From Hemileia vastatrix (Eukaryota > Basidiomycota > Pucciniomycetes > Pucciniales > Zaghouaniaceae): a stretch of 64,000 nt of DNA. Positions 48,105 to 59,091 of this stretch are shown in pieces. The notes beneath the pieces were generated by a model. It was not told where the DNA came from, made no database searches, and saw only the letters and a list, made by a program, of their open reading frames with translations. The translations under genes and the position numbers were made by a program. Position 1 is the stretch's first letter; each line of letters begins with the position of its first letter. The stretch covers positions 16,058,501 through 16,122,500 of the forward strand of contig JASXTE010000007.1 of the NCBI GenBank assembly GCA_030280995.1, read 5' to 3'.

Positions 48105-49648
48105 CTAAGATTTTTTCTTTTTGTATTTTTTCAACAGAGTAGGCAGATTTAAAATTTCATTGCCAGGTATCCATGCATCATGTTTAGATGATTTGTTCTT
48201 ATATCTCAATAAATATTCAGTACCTCTTTCAGAAGTGATAATTCTATCATTGAGAATTTTATCAATTTCTGCTGTTTCTGTGACTTCCTGAGGGTTCTTC
48301 TTAGGTCTTCCTCTTCTCTTTGGAAATAAGTCACTGTTGGAAGTATAAGGCTTAAGCAAAGAAATGGGAGAAACAGGATGTTTCCTATCATATGGAGAAT
48401 ACAATACAACTTCTACTGCATTATCACCAACAATTCTTTTAACAACAGATGGTCCTACAAAAGGATCTTTTAATTTGTGGTTACCTTGTAAATTGAAATG
48501 GACAGTAGAGATCAACACTTCATCACCCTTGTTAAATGTGTATTCTTTATGGGATTTATCCCATCTTTTCTTTTCATATTCAAATGCTTTATCAATACAA
48601 CTCTGAGCATGTTTTCTGCATAGCTGTTGAATTTGCATAAAAGATTTTACACCAGGGTGTAGTTCCAACTTAGGTAATTTATTATTGAGAATCTGAGCAG
48701 GAGTGTTTGGGACATAACCTAACCAAAGCTCAAAAGGCTTTTTCTCAGTGACAGAATGAACAGTGCTATTATATGGAAATTCAAGACCAGGCAAAAGAGT
48801 GACCCAATCATGAGTAAATCTGTCATTGTCTTTATATTCTAAACCAAAGGCACAATACCTTCTAATCATATCTTCCAGAGTTTGAATCATTCTTTCAGCT
48901 AGACCATCAGTCTGAGAATGGTGAGCTGTAGACAATTTTAACTCACAGCCACAAATATCCATCAAAGAGGTCCAAAATTCAGAAGTGAATTTTGGATCCC
49001 TATCAGAGATAATGGCTTTTGGAAAACCAATAATATTAAACATGTAAGACCACCATAAGAAAGCTAATTCTTTGGTGGATACATCTTTGTGGGTTGGAAT
49101 AAATTTGCACATTTTTGTGAATCTATCAACTATTACCCAACAAGAGTTAAAGCTGTCTCTACCTGCAACAGGAAGACCAGTGACAAAATCCATATTAATG
49201 ATTTGCCTGGGAGCACTAGGTGCTTCAATATGTTGTAATAACCCTGCTCTCTTACCTGTTAACCTTTTAGATTTTTGGCAGGAATAACAATATTCAACAT
49301 ATAATTTTGTGTCTTCAGACATATTAGCCCACCATGCAGTGTTTTTGATTCTAATCAATGTTTTTTCAAGATCAAAATGACCAGCTAATATTTCATCATG
49401 ACAAAGTTTGAGGATAGTTTCTTTCATTGAAGGAGGAATTACAATTACATTGGTAAGCTTCCTTCTATAATATATATAACCATCTTCAATAGAGAACTTT
49501 CCTTTATTAAAGCATTTTGGTACTTTGCAGGAAGAGTTTTTATTAATGCTTGAATTGAAGCATTCTTAGGATCATTTAAGATAGTAACCAATTCATTTAA
49601 ATCAGAATCTATATCATATGAATCCAGTATTAATTGTAATAACTCCAC
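48105..49648 (-). pseudogene. Integrase with C-terminal chromodomain of A2
   Basis: The main ORF 49427-48105 (440 codons) starts within the zinc-binding domain (LCHDEILAGHFDLEKTLIRI, then CYSCQKSK). The core shows INMDFVTGLPV (Asp 1), IISDRDPKFTSEFW (Asp 2) and QTDGLAERMIQTLE (Glu), all intact. The C-terminal end (EIDKILNDR, EYLLRYKNKSSKHDAWIPG) is a chromodomain-like fold. The linking frame 49648-49445 is in phase with pol but separated from it by one TAA. It is out of phase with the 440-codon ORF by a slip near 49440-49500. The enzyme core itself looks competent. Confidence 0.88.
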
Positions 49649-52252
49649 TTATATATCAACTATAAATATACCATGGATATGAACAGTATCATCCTCAGGT
49701 ACATAAGCAGGATTTGAGTCATTATTTGGCAGAGTCAATCTGGAGAGCATATCAAAATTAGAGTGAACATTTCCAGCTCTATGGATAATTGTCATCCTTC
49801 CTCTGTATTCTTGAACAGCAAGTTGCCACCTGAACATATGTCTGTTAGGTGTCTTTAGGTTTAAGAGGGACTTCACAGCACTACAGTCAGTTACCAACTC
49901 AAATTTTTGGTCATCCAAATAGTAATGAAGTTTCTCAAGAGCCCAAACAACTGCTAAGAACTCCAATTGAGTGGCACCATATTTCAATTCACTATTTCTT
50001 AAGGTTCTTGAAATATAACAAATTACAACCTCTGAGGATTTATCATTAATAATTTGCTTTTGGTGAAGGGCAGCACCCAGACCAATAAAGCTAGCATCTG
50101 TATAAAGGACCAATGGCTTGTTAAAATCTGGAAGAGCCAATATAGGGGCTGTCATTAAGCAACTTTTTAATGTATCAAAAGCTTTTTGACAGTCATTATT
50201 CCAGAGAAAAGCAACATCTTTTCTGGTCAGTTTTGTAAGAGGCAAGGCTATGACCTGATAATTTTTAATATATTGTCTATAATAGCCACACATACCCAAA
50301 AAACATTGGATTTCTCTTACAGAAGTTGGTGCTTTCACATTTTGAATGGAAGCAACTTTATTATGGTCTACACAAATTTGTAAGCCTGACACAACATGGC
50401 CAAGGACTTTCAAAGATTGAAAACCAAATTTACACTTTTTTAAAGATAAGGTCATATTGATTTCATCCATTTTTTGGAAAACTCTTTTCAAGTGAATCAT
50501 ATGTTCATCAAAAGTTTTAGAAAAAACAATAATATCATCAATATAAACCATGAGCCAACCTTCTATAATTTCTTGATGGAAAGTGTTATCCATGACTTTC
50601 TGGAAAACTGAAGGAGCATTTTTAGGGCCAAATGGCATCCTAACATACTTATATATTCCCATATGAGTAGCAATAAGCAAAATGTTTTGAGAATTTTTCT
50701 CAACTGGAACTTGATGATAACCTTTATTACCATCCAGACAACTAATAAATTTTGCACCTTGCAAGGTAGCATGTATTGAATTAATTCTGGGTAAAGGATA
50801 AATATCATCAACAGAATAAGTATTTAAAGCTCTGTAATCTCCACATAATCTAGCATTATCTTTTTCATATGAAATCAAGACTGGGGAGATGACACAATAT
50901 TTGGGGGTGACATCCACTTTCTCAATGATATTCATTTTCAATAATGTTTCAATATTATCTTCAATATCTTTTCTTTTTGATGGAGAAGCAGGATATGGTT
51001 TTTTCTTAAGGGAAGGAGGAATATCACTCAAATTACAGGATAAGGTAATTTTCATCTCTTCCTGAACAATTCCCAAGACATGAGAACTATGAGCAAAAGC
51101 CATAGGGAAAGAGGTAATAGAGGCAGCAATAGAATCCTTTTGTTCACTAGTCAACTGATCACCAAAAGAAGCGGTATTTATTTCATGTAATAAATCATCC
51201 ATTTCAGTTGTTGTTCTACCTTTACACTGGATCAGTGAGTTACAAGATTTCAACAAATGCCCAGAAGTTCTAGGAGAGGAAATTTTGAATTTTCTTTTCC
51301 CATTCATTCCTAAGGTAAAGCAATTATTTGCTGGGTCCAGTTTCACACCAAACATGGTTAAAATATCTTTTCCCATAATAAACCAATTGCTCAAATTATC
51401 ATTTTTCATGACAACAAACTCACAAATAGCTCTGACAAAACCACCATTATATTTGAAGAATACAGAGGTTTTGTATTTGCCAATAGGAAATAAGGTAGAA
51501 CCATACCCTCTCCATTTTTCAGAAGTTATAGGTAATAATTTACTCAAATATTCCTTATCCACTGAAGCCAAAGCTTTTTCAGATACTACACTTCCTCCAG
51601 CACCAGAATCAAGAACTACATCAACATTTTTACCATTAATGATAACAGGTGCCTTTAAAGGGGATATAGGAATAGAATTGTTAGTAATATCTTTAATTAT
51701 CTCAGAATTTTCTACTGAAGATAAATTCAATACACAATCTTCAGATATATTATTTAAATAATGGACATCATGTTCCAACATTAAAACATCTTTAACAGAT
51801 TCATTGTCATAGGAGATATTACTTTCACAGTCACTGGAAGAATTATTGACATTATGTTCAACTTCATCAGTGTCTTCATTTTGTTCAACAAGATGAATTT
51901 TCTTGTCACAAACATGACCCTTCTGCCACGGTTTGTTACATTTATAAAAAGTATTTGTTGCATATTTTTTAGGTGCAACTGGGGCAGAGGGTTTACCAGA
52001 TTTTTCTGGGAGCTTTATAGAAGGTTTATTCTGATCATTATAAGATTTACTAAGGTAATTCTTTGGTTCATATCTATGGTTGAGCAGTACTTCATTACAG
52101 ATATTAATGAAAGAAGAATTTTCCCTTACATGCTCAGTTCTAGCAACAATCAAATCCCTAAGAGAATTTGGTAATTTATACAAGATTTTATCTCTCCAAA
52201 TATCATAATCCATCTTTGGATCAATTGCTCTAAGGATTTTAGTTATTTTCAT
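49649..52252 (-). CDS. Gag C-terminus, protease, reverse transcriptase and RNase H of A2
   Basis: An uninterrupted 867-codon ORF. A zinc-knuckle-like FYKCNKPWQKGHVC (about residue 100; the first Cys of CCHC is Tyr) is followed by the protease VDVVLDSGAGGSVVSE (about residue 210). The RT has FISCLDGNKGYHQVPVEK, YVRMPFGPKNAPSVFQ and the active site LMVYIDDIIVFSK (about residue 560). RNase H is at VLYTDASFIGLGAALHQ (about residue 720), ending in the HRAGNVHSNFDMLSR connection. All catalytic residues of protease, RT and RNase H that I can identify are present. This is the best-conserved coding sequence in the window. Confidence 0.93.
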   Translation of the reverse strand: MKITKILRAIDPKMDYDIWRDKILYKLPNSLRDLIVARTEHVRENSSFINICNEVLLNHRYEPKNYLSKSYNDQNKPSIKLPEKSGKPSAPVAPKKYATNTFYKCNKPWQKGHVCDKKIHLVEQNEDTDEVEHNVNNSSSDCESNISYDNESVKDVLMLEHDVHYLNNISEDCVLNLSSVENSEIIKDITNNSIPISPLKAPVIINGKNVDVVLDSGAGGSVVSEKALASVDKEYLSKLLPITSEKWRGYGSTLFPIGKYKTSVFFKYNGGFVRAICEFVVMKNDNLSNWFIMGKDILTMFGVKLDPANNCFTLGMNGKRKFKISSPRTSGHLLKSCNSLIQCKGRTTTEMDDLLHEINTASFGDQLTSEQKDSIAASITSFPMAFAHSSHVLGIVQEEMKITLSCNLSDIPPSLKKKPYPASPSKRKDIEDNIETLLKMNIIEKVDVTPKYCVISPVLISYEKDNARLCGDYRALNTYSVDDIYPLPRINSIHATLQGAKFISCLDGNKGYHQVPVEKNSQNILLIATHMGIYKYVRMPFGPKNAPSVFQKVMDNTFHQEIIEGWLMVYIDDIIVFSKTFDEHMIHLKRVFQKMDEINMTLSLKKCKFGFQSLKVLGHVVSGLQICVDHNKVASIQNVKAPTSVREIQCFLGMCGYYRQYIKNYQVIALPLTKLTRKDVAFLWNNDCQKAFDTLKSCLMTAPILALPDFNKPLVLYTDASFIGLGAALHQKQIINDKSSEVVICYISRTLRNSELKYGATQLEFLAVVWALEKLHYYLDDQKFELVTDCSAVKSLLNLKTPNRHMFRWQLAVQEYRGRMTIIHRAGNVHSNFDMLSRLTLPNNDSNPAYVPEDDTVHIHGIFIVDI

Positions 52253-52301
52253 CAGAAAAACAATGGGCTTTTCAACAGAGGAGGATATATATCTAGTATT
52301 C

Positions 52302-53580
52302 TCATACAGTCTCTGCTGAGCTTACCTGAATTTTGAACCACCAAACTGATTTCCAATCATTCCATGTATAATGATTGTTATCTAAAAGGACAGATTCATA
52401 CCACATCAAGGATACATTGGAAAATAAAGAAATTAGCTTAGAAACAATTTCCTCATCAGGTAGTTTATAAGATCTTTTTAAATTATCAATTCTTTGGATA
52501 AAGTGTTGCCAATAAGAGGAAGAATCACCATCAAAGGTAGGATATTGGTCTAACTTAGGCCAATTTTTCTGACTACTGGGATGGTCCATTTTTTGGTTTG
52601 AATTATTCATTATTAATAATTCCTGAAGCTTAGCCAGGTGTTCAGAAATTTCATTATTTACAGAACCAGCTGGTGCATGACCATCACAAGATTTTTTGCT
52701 AGTAGCAAAAGATTTTACAGACTCATTGTCAGTTTGTTTAATGGTTGAAATATGAGGAAGAAAGGATGAACTTTGCTCAGGTTTTTTCCCTTTATTTTTA
52801 TGCATGTTATTTACAGAAATCTCATTTAATTCATTATTGATGGTTAAGGTTGAGAACTTTTCCTGCAGGTCAGACACATAGTTTCTTATTCTTGGAATTT
52901 CAGACATCTGGTCAATTACTTTTGCAAGAGATAGAACATTTCTGTCCTCAGAAACTGAGTGTTAGGTAATTAGTGCATGGAAATCATTTTTTAGCTTCTT
53001 AAACTCATTTTGCAGAGATTTTATTTCATTCTTGAATGAATAATTTTCCTCAATAAGAGGTATAAATTCACTCAAGGTCTTATGTAGACTGATATTTCTA
53101 TCTGAGATAGCTCTATGGTCACTTCTTATTTGTTTTTGTTGACTAAGAACAATATTCAAGGTTTCTTTGATTTTTAAATAAGCTGTATCTTGTACAGAAG
53201 AACTCACTTTACATTGCAAGTGTAAATTATTTAATCTATCATTCTCATGGATTAACACATCTCTCACATGTTTGTCTTTCACAATATTAAAATCAAGGGT
53301 ATCTTTCAATATTTCCTCAGAAGTTTTTTCAATTAAGGTATAGATTTCAGGGGGAACAGAATCATTTTTAATTGCAAGAGAAGGATTAATTAAAGATGTA
53401 GAAGTTAAATGTAAAGGTTCATCAAATGACAATTTGCTAATTACATCAATAGGGCTACTAGTTACAGGAAGCTGTCTTTTAACAGGTTTAACTGTTCTTT
53501 CACCATGTTCAATAATATTACCTGCAGAAGTAGATTTATTAGAAAACATACCCAAGTGACTATCAACCAAATTACTTACC
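52302..53580 (-). pseudogene. Gag of A2
   Basis: Coiled-coil-rich N-terminal half (53580-52962, with SQQKQIRSDHRAISDRNISL) and a capsid-like half (52907-52302). The latter has WPKLDQYPTFDGDSSSYWQH and RSYKLPDEEIVSKLISLF, then WYESVLLD. Both halves are in one frame, separated by a single TAA at 52962-52964. The change to the pol frame occurs at about 52250-52330 and may be a programmed frameshift or a mutation. Capsid motifs are shared with element A1. Confidence 0.8.
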
Positions 53581-54109
53581 ATGGCAGAGGAGGAAACTTC
53601 CCCTGGGACTGGGTTTGGGATTGTGCTTGGGCCTTCTTTCTCCTGCCTTGTTGGTAGGGATGAGGAGGTGGATGGAAATTGGGTGTTCTGGATGGGCCAG
53701 GCTGATGATGAGGAGGGTGTTGCACATTCTGTTGGGAGTGACTCATTAGATAATCCCATTTCCATTGCTCTACTTCCATAGTATTTGGATTTTGGATGGT
53801 TGAGCTGGGTGGCTGTGAAGGTTGAGCCTGAAACTGAGGCTGTTTGGGAGGCAACTGAGGAGGGGCCTGGGCCTGAATTTGGTTCCTGAGTTCTTGAACC
53901 TGATCCCACAAGGTGTCTACCTTTGCTTTGTACGTCATATTTTCTGTCTTCAACTCTTTTATATGACTGGATAGGTTGCTGATTTGTTGTGGCAGAGGAA
54001 GCTTTTTTATTTTGAAGCCTTTTGGAAGACCTTCTTGAGGCACTAGAGGCTTTACTTCCTTATGTGGTACTGGGGGAAGAGGGTTTGGTTTGTTTGCATT
54101 TCCTGTCAT
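53579..54109 (-). CDS. Conserved upstream coiled-coil ORF of A2
   Basis: 176 codons from 54109. The order is a Pro-rich start, LPKGFKIKKLPLPQQISNLS, the coiled coil HIKELKTENMTYKAKVDTLW, a Gln/Pro-rich stretch, EVEQWKWDYLM, GPSRTPNFHPPPHPYQQGRR, and the ending PLPW then TAA. The same order exists in element A1. The stop codon overlaps GTAAGT. A CAG acceptor follows 58 nt downstream in both elements, although joining them does not open the frame. The role is unknown. It may be an N-terminal Gag-like or coat protein. Confidence 0.6.
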
Positions 54110-54257
54110 TTACACATCCTGCAGTATGTGAATTCTTTGTGTTAGCATAAGAATTTTGATGACAAACTTTAAAAGAACTTACAGTGTCAGCATCATAGTT
54201 AATTTCTATTTCATCCACTTGCATGTTATCCATTTTTTCTGCCAAATTGTTGGACAT
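54060..54257 (-). CDS. Short first ORF of A2
   Basis: 65 codons from 54257, acidic (DEIEINYDADTVSSF), then Lys/Thr/Ser rich. It overlaps the start of the next ORF by about 50 nt in another frame. Counterpart of the 76-codon ORF of A1. No known domain. Confidence 0.4.
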   Translation of the reverse strand: MSNNLAEKMDNMQVDEIEINYDADTVSSFKVCHQNSYANTKNSHTAGCVNDRKCKQTKPSSPSTT

Positions 54258-54939
54258 ACTAGAGGGAATATTTTAATTTACTTCTTATTTTTTTTTTTTT
54301 TTAAAAAAAAAAATAAAAGTTAGTCAATAATTGCTCCATATAATAATAAAATTTTATTAATTAAATTATAGAAAAAAAAATTTTCAATATAAAGTGATAA
54401 TTATAAAAAATTAATTTAAAAAAAATTGGATTGCAAGGTTAAATTGGGAATAACAATCAAGTTAATTCAACCAATTAATTACCAATATTAAATATGGCAA
54501 TATATTTGGGACTAAGCACAATGTACTTTTAAGTAAACCAAAATTAACAATAATTAATAATAATAAAAAATTAAATTAATAATTCAATTTGTATTAATAA
54601 AAAATGTTAATTCTTCTAGGATTAAGAGGATTTAACACTCTATAATGGTCAACTAGGAAAAAAAAATATTTAATAATTGAACACTTACACTCAGTGAATC
54701 AGCAATTAAGCCACAATCACTGTTATTGCAGTAAAAATATAGTAATATGAGTGAGAGGTGCAAAGGTGAACTTACTATAGTGATCAAAAAATACTTTCAA
54801 AATAATATAAAAATTAATATAATATAAACCTAAGAAATTGAACACAAGTTCGAAACACAGTCGCAGCAAAAGTTTTGTTTTTGCTAGGTGGTCCGTGCGT
54901 TTTGTCGTTCGTCGCCAGGCTTGATCGTCGTCGTCGTTT
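54258..54939 (-). other. Untranslated leader of A2
   Basis: An AT-rich leader between PBS and first ORF, with degenerate units around GGGA/GGAC as in A1. A CG-rich patch (GTCGTCGTCG, about 54922-54938) lies near the PBS. Confidence 0.5.
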
Positions 54940-54954
54940 GGAAAGGTCCCCAGT
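54940..54954 (-). promoter_or_regulatory. Primer binding site of A2
   Basis: The minus strand reads ACTGGGGACCTTTCC immediately inside the 5' LTR, with TGG two bases from the edge. Primer tRNA not identified. Confidence 0.75.
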
Positions 54955-56331
54955 TGTCGGTCAGTCGTCTAGAAGAAGGTAAGAAAAATAGGAGAGAAGG
55001 AGGAGAGAAGGAGGAGGACAAGGGAAAATAAAAGAAATAAATTACAATAATATATTTAATTTATTTAAGAGGGAAACAACGGCGAGCAACTTTGAGAGGT
55101 GACAAAAACTTAGAATTTATTAATAATAATACTATTCAATGTAAGGGTTCTGCGCGTCAAACACTTTTAATTACTATCAGACTTAAAGCAACCTTTAATT
55201 TGTTATATAGACTTTTAATTAGAATTGTATTACTAATAAAAAAAATATAAACGTAGTAAAATAGTATTTAATTTGTTGAGTGTATAATAAGTGATGAGGC
55301 TACAGGGGATTATCCAAGGACCTTTTATAGGCAATGGGTCCTCTGAAGCGCCACTATATTTGTAAATACAATGATTAGAATAGAATAAAACAAATATATC
55401 AAAGAGTAAATGAAACATAACAATGAAGAGAAAAATATGAAACAAACACTACGCAATATAGGGGGTGGACTTGCTAGCAAGTCATCAACCTGAACTCAGA
55501 TGGAACTAAGACTGAACTCATACTGAACTCTACTTGAACACCCACCTATAACTGTTCTGCTGAGTGGTGTTCATCCCTGATTGTATGGTTCCTTTATCAA
55601 TAGCTCAATGTGTGTTCAATCTGTGGTGAGTTTGGGTCCAAGGTTGCGGACTCGCTAGCAAGTCCGCCCCCCATATTGTGTGGTGAAATAATTAAAACCC
55701 CAATTAAGAATCCAATTTTCCTGCCATTAATTCCCAAATCAGTATGTGAAAATAGTGAATAACTAAACAAGATTGGAACATAGGAACTATGAGAAAAATA
55801 ATTCCAAACAGATGGTACAGTCTGATTAAAGGATATTTTAAGTGAAACAAAAAATACTTTGATGCAACAAAACATGTAATTAATCTCAATTTAGTATAAA
55901 TTAATTAATTGGTTTTTTCTGACACAATCAAGGGTCAAAAGAAGCGTCATTAATTATTATTTAGTATTATATGAAAGGTGTTATTTAATATATAAATTTA
56001 AATAATTAATTTAAATATATTATAAGTCAATTTTACACTTATAATTATAATATATGTTTTTCAATTAATTAAATATAAATTTATAATTATTAAATACATA
56101 AAAATGCCCCATTATTTGTAGAATATATTATATTATGTTCAATTTAACTGTATATAAAAATTTGTATAACCAATAAATTTAATGTAACACTTCTATATAA
56201 TAAAATACTTATATAATTTTATTATGCAATAAATTATTAAGTTATATTCATTAAATACAATTCTTACCCACTCTTTCAGGTTTTATAAGTTACATATCAT
56301 TTACTTGACTCTTGGAATAGCCTGGCTGACA
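54955..56331 (-). repeat. 5' LTR of A2, interrupted by a MITE
   Basis: 1377 bp. Removing the 239-bp MITE and one AAA leaves a sequence within about one base of the length of the 3' LTR, and nearly identical to it. Confidence 0.95.
55447..55685. mobile_element. CACTA-like MITE, copy 2 (complete)
   Basis: 239 bp with about 35-bp imperfect inverted ends: CACTACGCAATATAGGGGG on the left and, read from the right, CACCACACAATATGGGGGG. Each is followed by a hairpin around CTTGCTAGCAAG. The target duplication is AAA (55444-55446 and 55686-55688), proven by the unoccupied site in the other LTR of A2. Internal TGAACTC motifs repeat four times. Confidence 0.95.
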
Positions 56332-56336
56332 CCAAT

Positions 56337-57061
56337 TGTAGAGAGCTCAAAGTACTTTTCAGTAGACACAATGCGAGATGGGTTGGTTCTTCTTTTCAAT
56401 TTCTAAAAAGAAGCGCCTTCCACTCTTATTTTAAAGACAGCGCAATAATGTGTACACTAATACCTGACTAGATAGCCTATAAGTTGGGATATGAGTTAAT
56501 AGATAAGTAAAAAAAATATTTTCTGGATATTTCTATTCTAAATAACGCTAATATCCACAGATAATCCCTCTTGAAGCACTCTCTTTGAATATTCCTTATT
56601 ATAGTAATAAAATAACTTTAATAATAGTTTATCCTACTGAATCTATATATTCCCTCTGTGTTGCGCTTTTTCACTAAACTATATGACATACACACACAGA
56701 TGAACAAAATATAAAAGACTCAGAATATCTCCACTATACTCTTAAATACTTAATTTCATAAAAATCCAATCTCTTACTGTTATCAGAGTAATCACAAAAT
56801 GGACAAATGGCTATATATCACAATATATTTCAAAAGTATATAATATGAAGCTCAAATGTTCATTATCATATGACTGATTTGAATAATAAATTTTCTACCT
56901 AAATACTCTCCTTTTCCTATTAGATAGCCTTTCCTTTTTATATTTTTCAGTGCTCCAGAAACAGTTCCCTGGTGGAGCTCCAGCACTGTCTTTAGTGCCA
57001 TATTAGTAAAAACAATAACTAATCAATTAATAAACTAAATACACCACTTATAAAAGCTACA
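56337..57061 (-). repeat. 5' LTR of element C (right boundary tentative)
   Basis: Starts TGTAG right after the duplicated CCAAT, and a matching CTACA end is found at 57057-57061. The left edge is fixed by the PBS of C. The right edge rests only on the terminal inverted repeat. Confidence 0.65.
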
Positions 57062-57111
57062 GCGCTTAAACATACCCTAATCCTACTAATACTAGTATTA
57101 ACTTGTTTCAC

Positions 57112-57465
57112 TCATATTCCACATGTGTGCTTATGACTGTACCTTTGCATTGTTTCAGCACTACTTCCCATGTTGACACCTTTTAGTGCTAATCCTTGTG
57201 TCTTTGACTCTTGGGTAATTTTTTGAGCAGGTCCCCATTCTCCTTGCTTCACTACTAAGTCCATAGTTCTGAAAATTCTCTTAACTAGTTGACTCTGCAA
57301 CTTTGTTACCTGTTTCAATAAATTATGACACTTGCTGTGGTGCAGTATACCATGTACTTGAGGCATTACTTGAGCCATAATTCCTTCCTCAATGCATAAC
57401 ACAATTATTGGAAAACCCAAATCCATAATGTTTAGTGCTTGCACTCCTAAGTTGATATTACACAA
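57112..57465 (-). CDS. Hypothetical ORF, 117 codons
   Basis: A minus-strand frame with a hydrophobic N-terminal third (IMDLGFPIIVLCIEE) and a helical, basic region (CHNLLKQVTKLQSQLVKRIF), ending TCGI. It lies next to Harbinger-type remnants and may belong to such a transposon. I recognise no domain and it could be a chance frame. Confidence 0.3.
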   Translation of the reverse strand: MCNINLGVQALNIMDLGFPIIVLCIEEGIMAQVMPQVHGILHHSKCHNLLKQVTKLQSQLVKRIFRTMDLVVKQGEWGPAQKITQESKTQGLALKGVNMGSSAETMQRYSHKHTCGI

Positions 57466-57639
57466 TTTCCTTTATGTGGAACGTCTTTCTGAAAAATCTG
57501 AGTTCACAGACCCTAAATCCTCCTTCACGCTTCTATTTTCCTTTGTTATTTGAAACAAATTATTACACATTCATGATAAAGCTATCTACTGCACTATGAT
57601 TTCCATATTTCTTCCTGGGATACACAAGCTGATTAGCCC

Positions 57640-58270
57640 AAAAGATATGTTACCTGTGTGGCACGTACCACAACATAGCTGACAATGAAAGATTTGATGA
57701 TAAAGAATTAACCCCTCCTAGCAACAGACTCAAGCAAAGAGCTTCTGCTAGTCTTGGGACAACTCAATCAACATCAAAGACTGTTTTTTCTCCTTATGGG
57801 GATATTGTTAATAAACACAATCAAAGTAATATTTTTTACTTTTTTTTGATTAAAGAATTTTTCTAAATTTATTTCTCTTACTTTAAAAAGTTAAATTTGT
57901 TATAGAAAAATAACAAGCAAAAATTGAAATCATGAAGTTGGGGTCTCATGAAAAAACTGCATGACATCAACTACTTTTTCAGGAAAAGAAGTGGTCTCAT
58001 TCAAAATCAAAGGAAAGAATTTTTTAAGAAATTGAGAAAGATTGTTGATATTTGGAGAGGGAGAAGGTTAGAATTAAAATAGAGGATGACAAAAAATTCA
58101 AAAATAATCAATTTCAATTGCAAAAGGTCAAAATTCAATTACAGGCTGACAAATTAAATATGAAGCAACTCAATGCTGAAAAATCAAGAAATAAAGCTTT
58201 TTTACTTTCCTGTGTTAATGCAAATAAGTCAAATGCTGATATTAAAGAGTTTCTTTCTTTGATTATTTAA
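57640..58270 (+). pseudogene. Harbinger-associated, Myb/NAM-like accessory protein remnant
   Basis: An interrupted plus-strand frame: CYLCGTYHNIADNERFDD, then RLKQRASASLGTTQSTSKTV. A possible intron (GTAATATT..GTTATAG, about 57826-57914) leads to KIEIMKLGSHEKTA and the charged coiled coil EREKVRIKIEDDKKFKNNQF. The frame ends at 58268-58270. Four stops lie in the second exon, all in the same phase. In other fungi and plants such a protein with a coiled-coil tail accompanies PIF/Harbinger transposases. The nearby transposase remnant supports this, but the assignment is inferred. Confidence 0.5.
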
Positions 58271-59091
58271 AATTAAGTAAATATTAATACATTTCTTTCT
58301 GAATTTCTTCTTTAATATAAATATGAAATTCTTCCAACAATTCACATATCTCCTTCCTTTAATTTTCAAACTTCTCAAAAAAATTTGTCTAAATAAACTA
58401 CTTATATCTAATAATCTAGATCTTACTCTTTCAATCATATTTTCTATTTTTTTATCAATTAGGTTTAGGAATATTTTTTTGTCTTTTATTTTTATTTTTC
58501 TTTTTTTTGCTCCCAAATACTATAATCATCAAAAGATTTTTTTCTTTTGACTTGTTTGATCACCAAATTATTTCTAAGTCAAAAAAATTTATGTCAAAAA
58601 TTTTTTTTTGGAAATAAACTCCCCTGCTTTTTACCATAGCTGGGGGTGGTGATCACCATTTTTTTTCTAAGTCAGAAAAACATTTAATACAAAAAAAAGG
58701 CAATACCCTCCTGTTTTTTTATTGAATTATGGGCATGGATTGCTAAAATTTATGTTCATTGAAGAAATAAAAATTTAAAAAAGTCTTATAAGAGAATAAA
58801 CAAACCTAAATTAATGAAAATTCAAGTAAAAATTTAAGTGTAAATCATCTGTGACTGAAGTCAATGAAATCAAACACAAATGTGTACATGAACCTCATGA
58901 GAAAAATAAATTTCTTCATGATTACCATTATAAAACACATGGTTTGATGGCTCATTAATTTAGGTAAGTAGATTATCATATATGACTTGTAATATTTTAA
59001 TTTGAGAAATAAAAATAAAAGTTGAAAACCTATATTACACTGCATACTTAATAAAATTTGGATAAAACTTACCTAAAAATCTCTCTTCAAA
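58271..59091. other. AT-rich region without genes
   Basis: Contains two direct near-repeats, TTTCTAAGTCA(A/G)AAAAA, at about 58570 and 58664. A short palindrome, GGTGATCACC, lies at 58647-58656. No coding sense. Confidence 0.5.

Larger units (their letters stand above)
46935..56331 (-). mobile_element. Nearly complete Ty3/gypsy retrotransposon A2
   Basis: Two LTRs (46935-48070 and 54955-56331), the PPT at 48071, the PBS at 54940-54954 and full gag-pol are present. The flanking 5-bp duplication is CCAAT (46930-46934 and 56332-56336). The LTRs are nearly identical apart from a MITE in the right one, so insertion is recent compared with A1. The pol ORF is long and clean, but gag has a stop, one stop ends the main pol ORF and one frameshift precedes integrase. 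It is therefore probably not autonomous now. Confidence 0.95.

Noticed and set aside
49849..52174. Plus-strand open frames opposite the A2 pol gene
   Set aside because: Antisense shadows of a strongly conserved reverse transcriptase gene.
54290..54312. Poly-T/poly-A junction as a possible poly(A) tail of a LINE or SINE
   Set aside because: No adjacent non-LTR element or target duplication; it lies in the AT-rich leader of A2.
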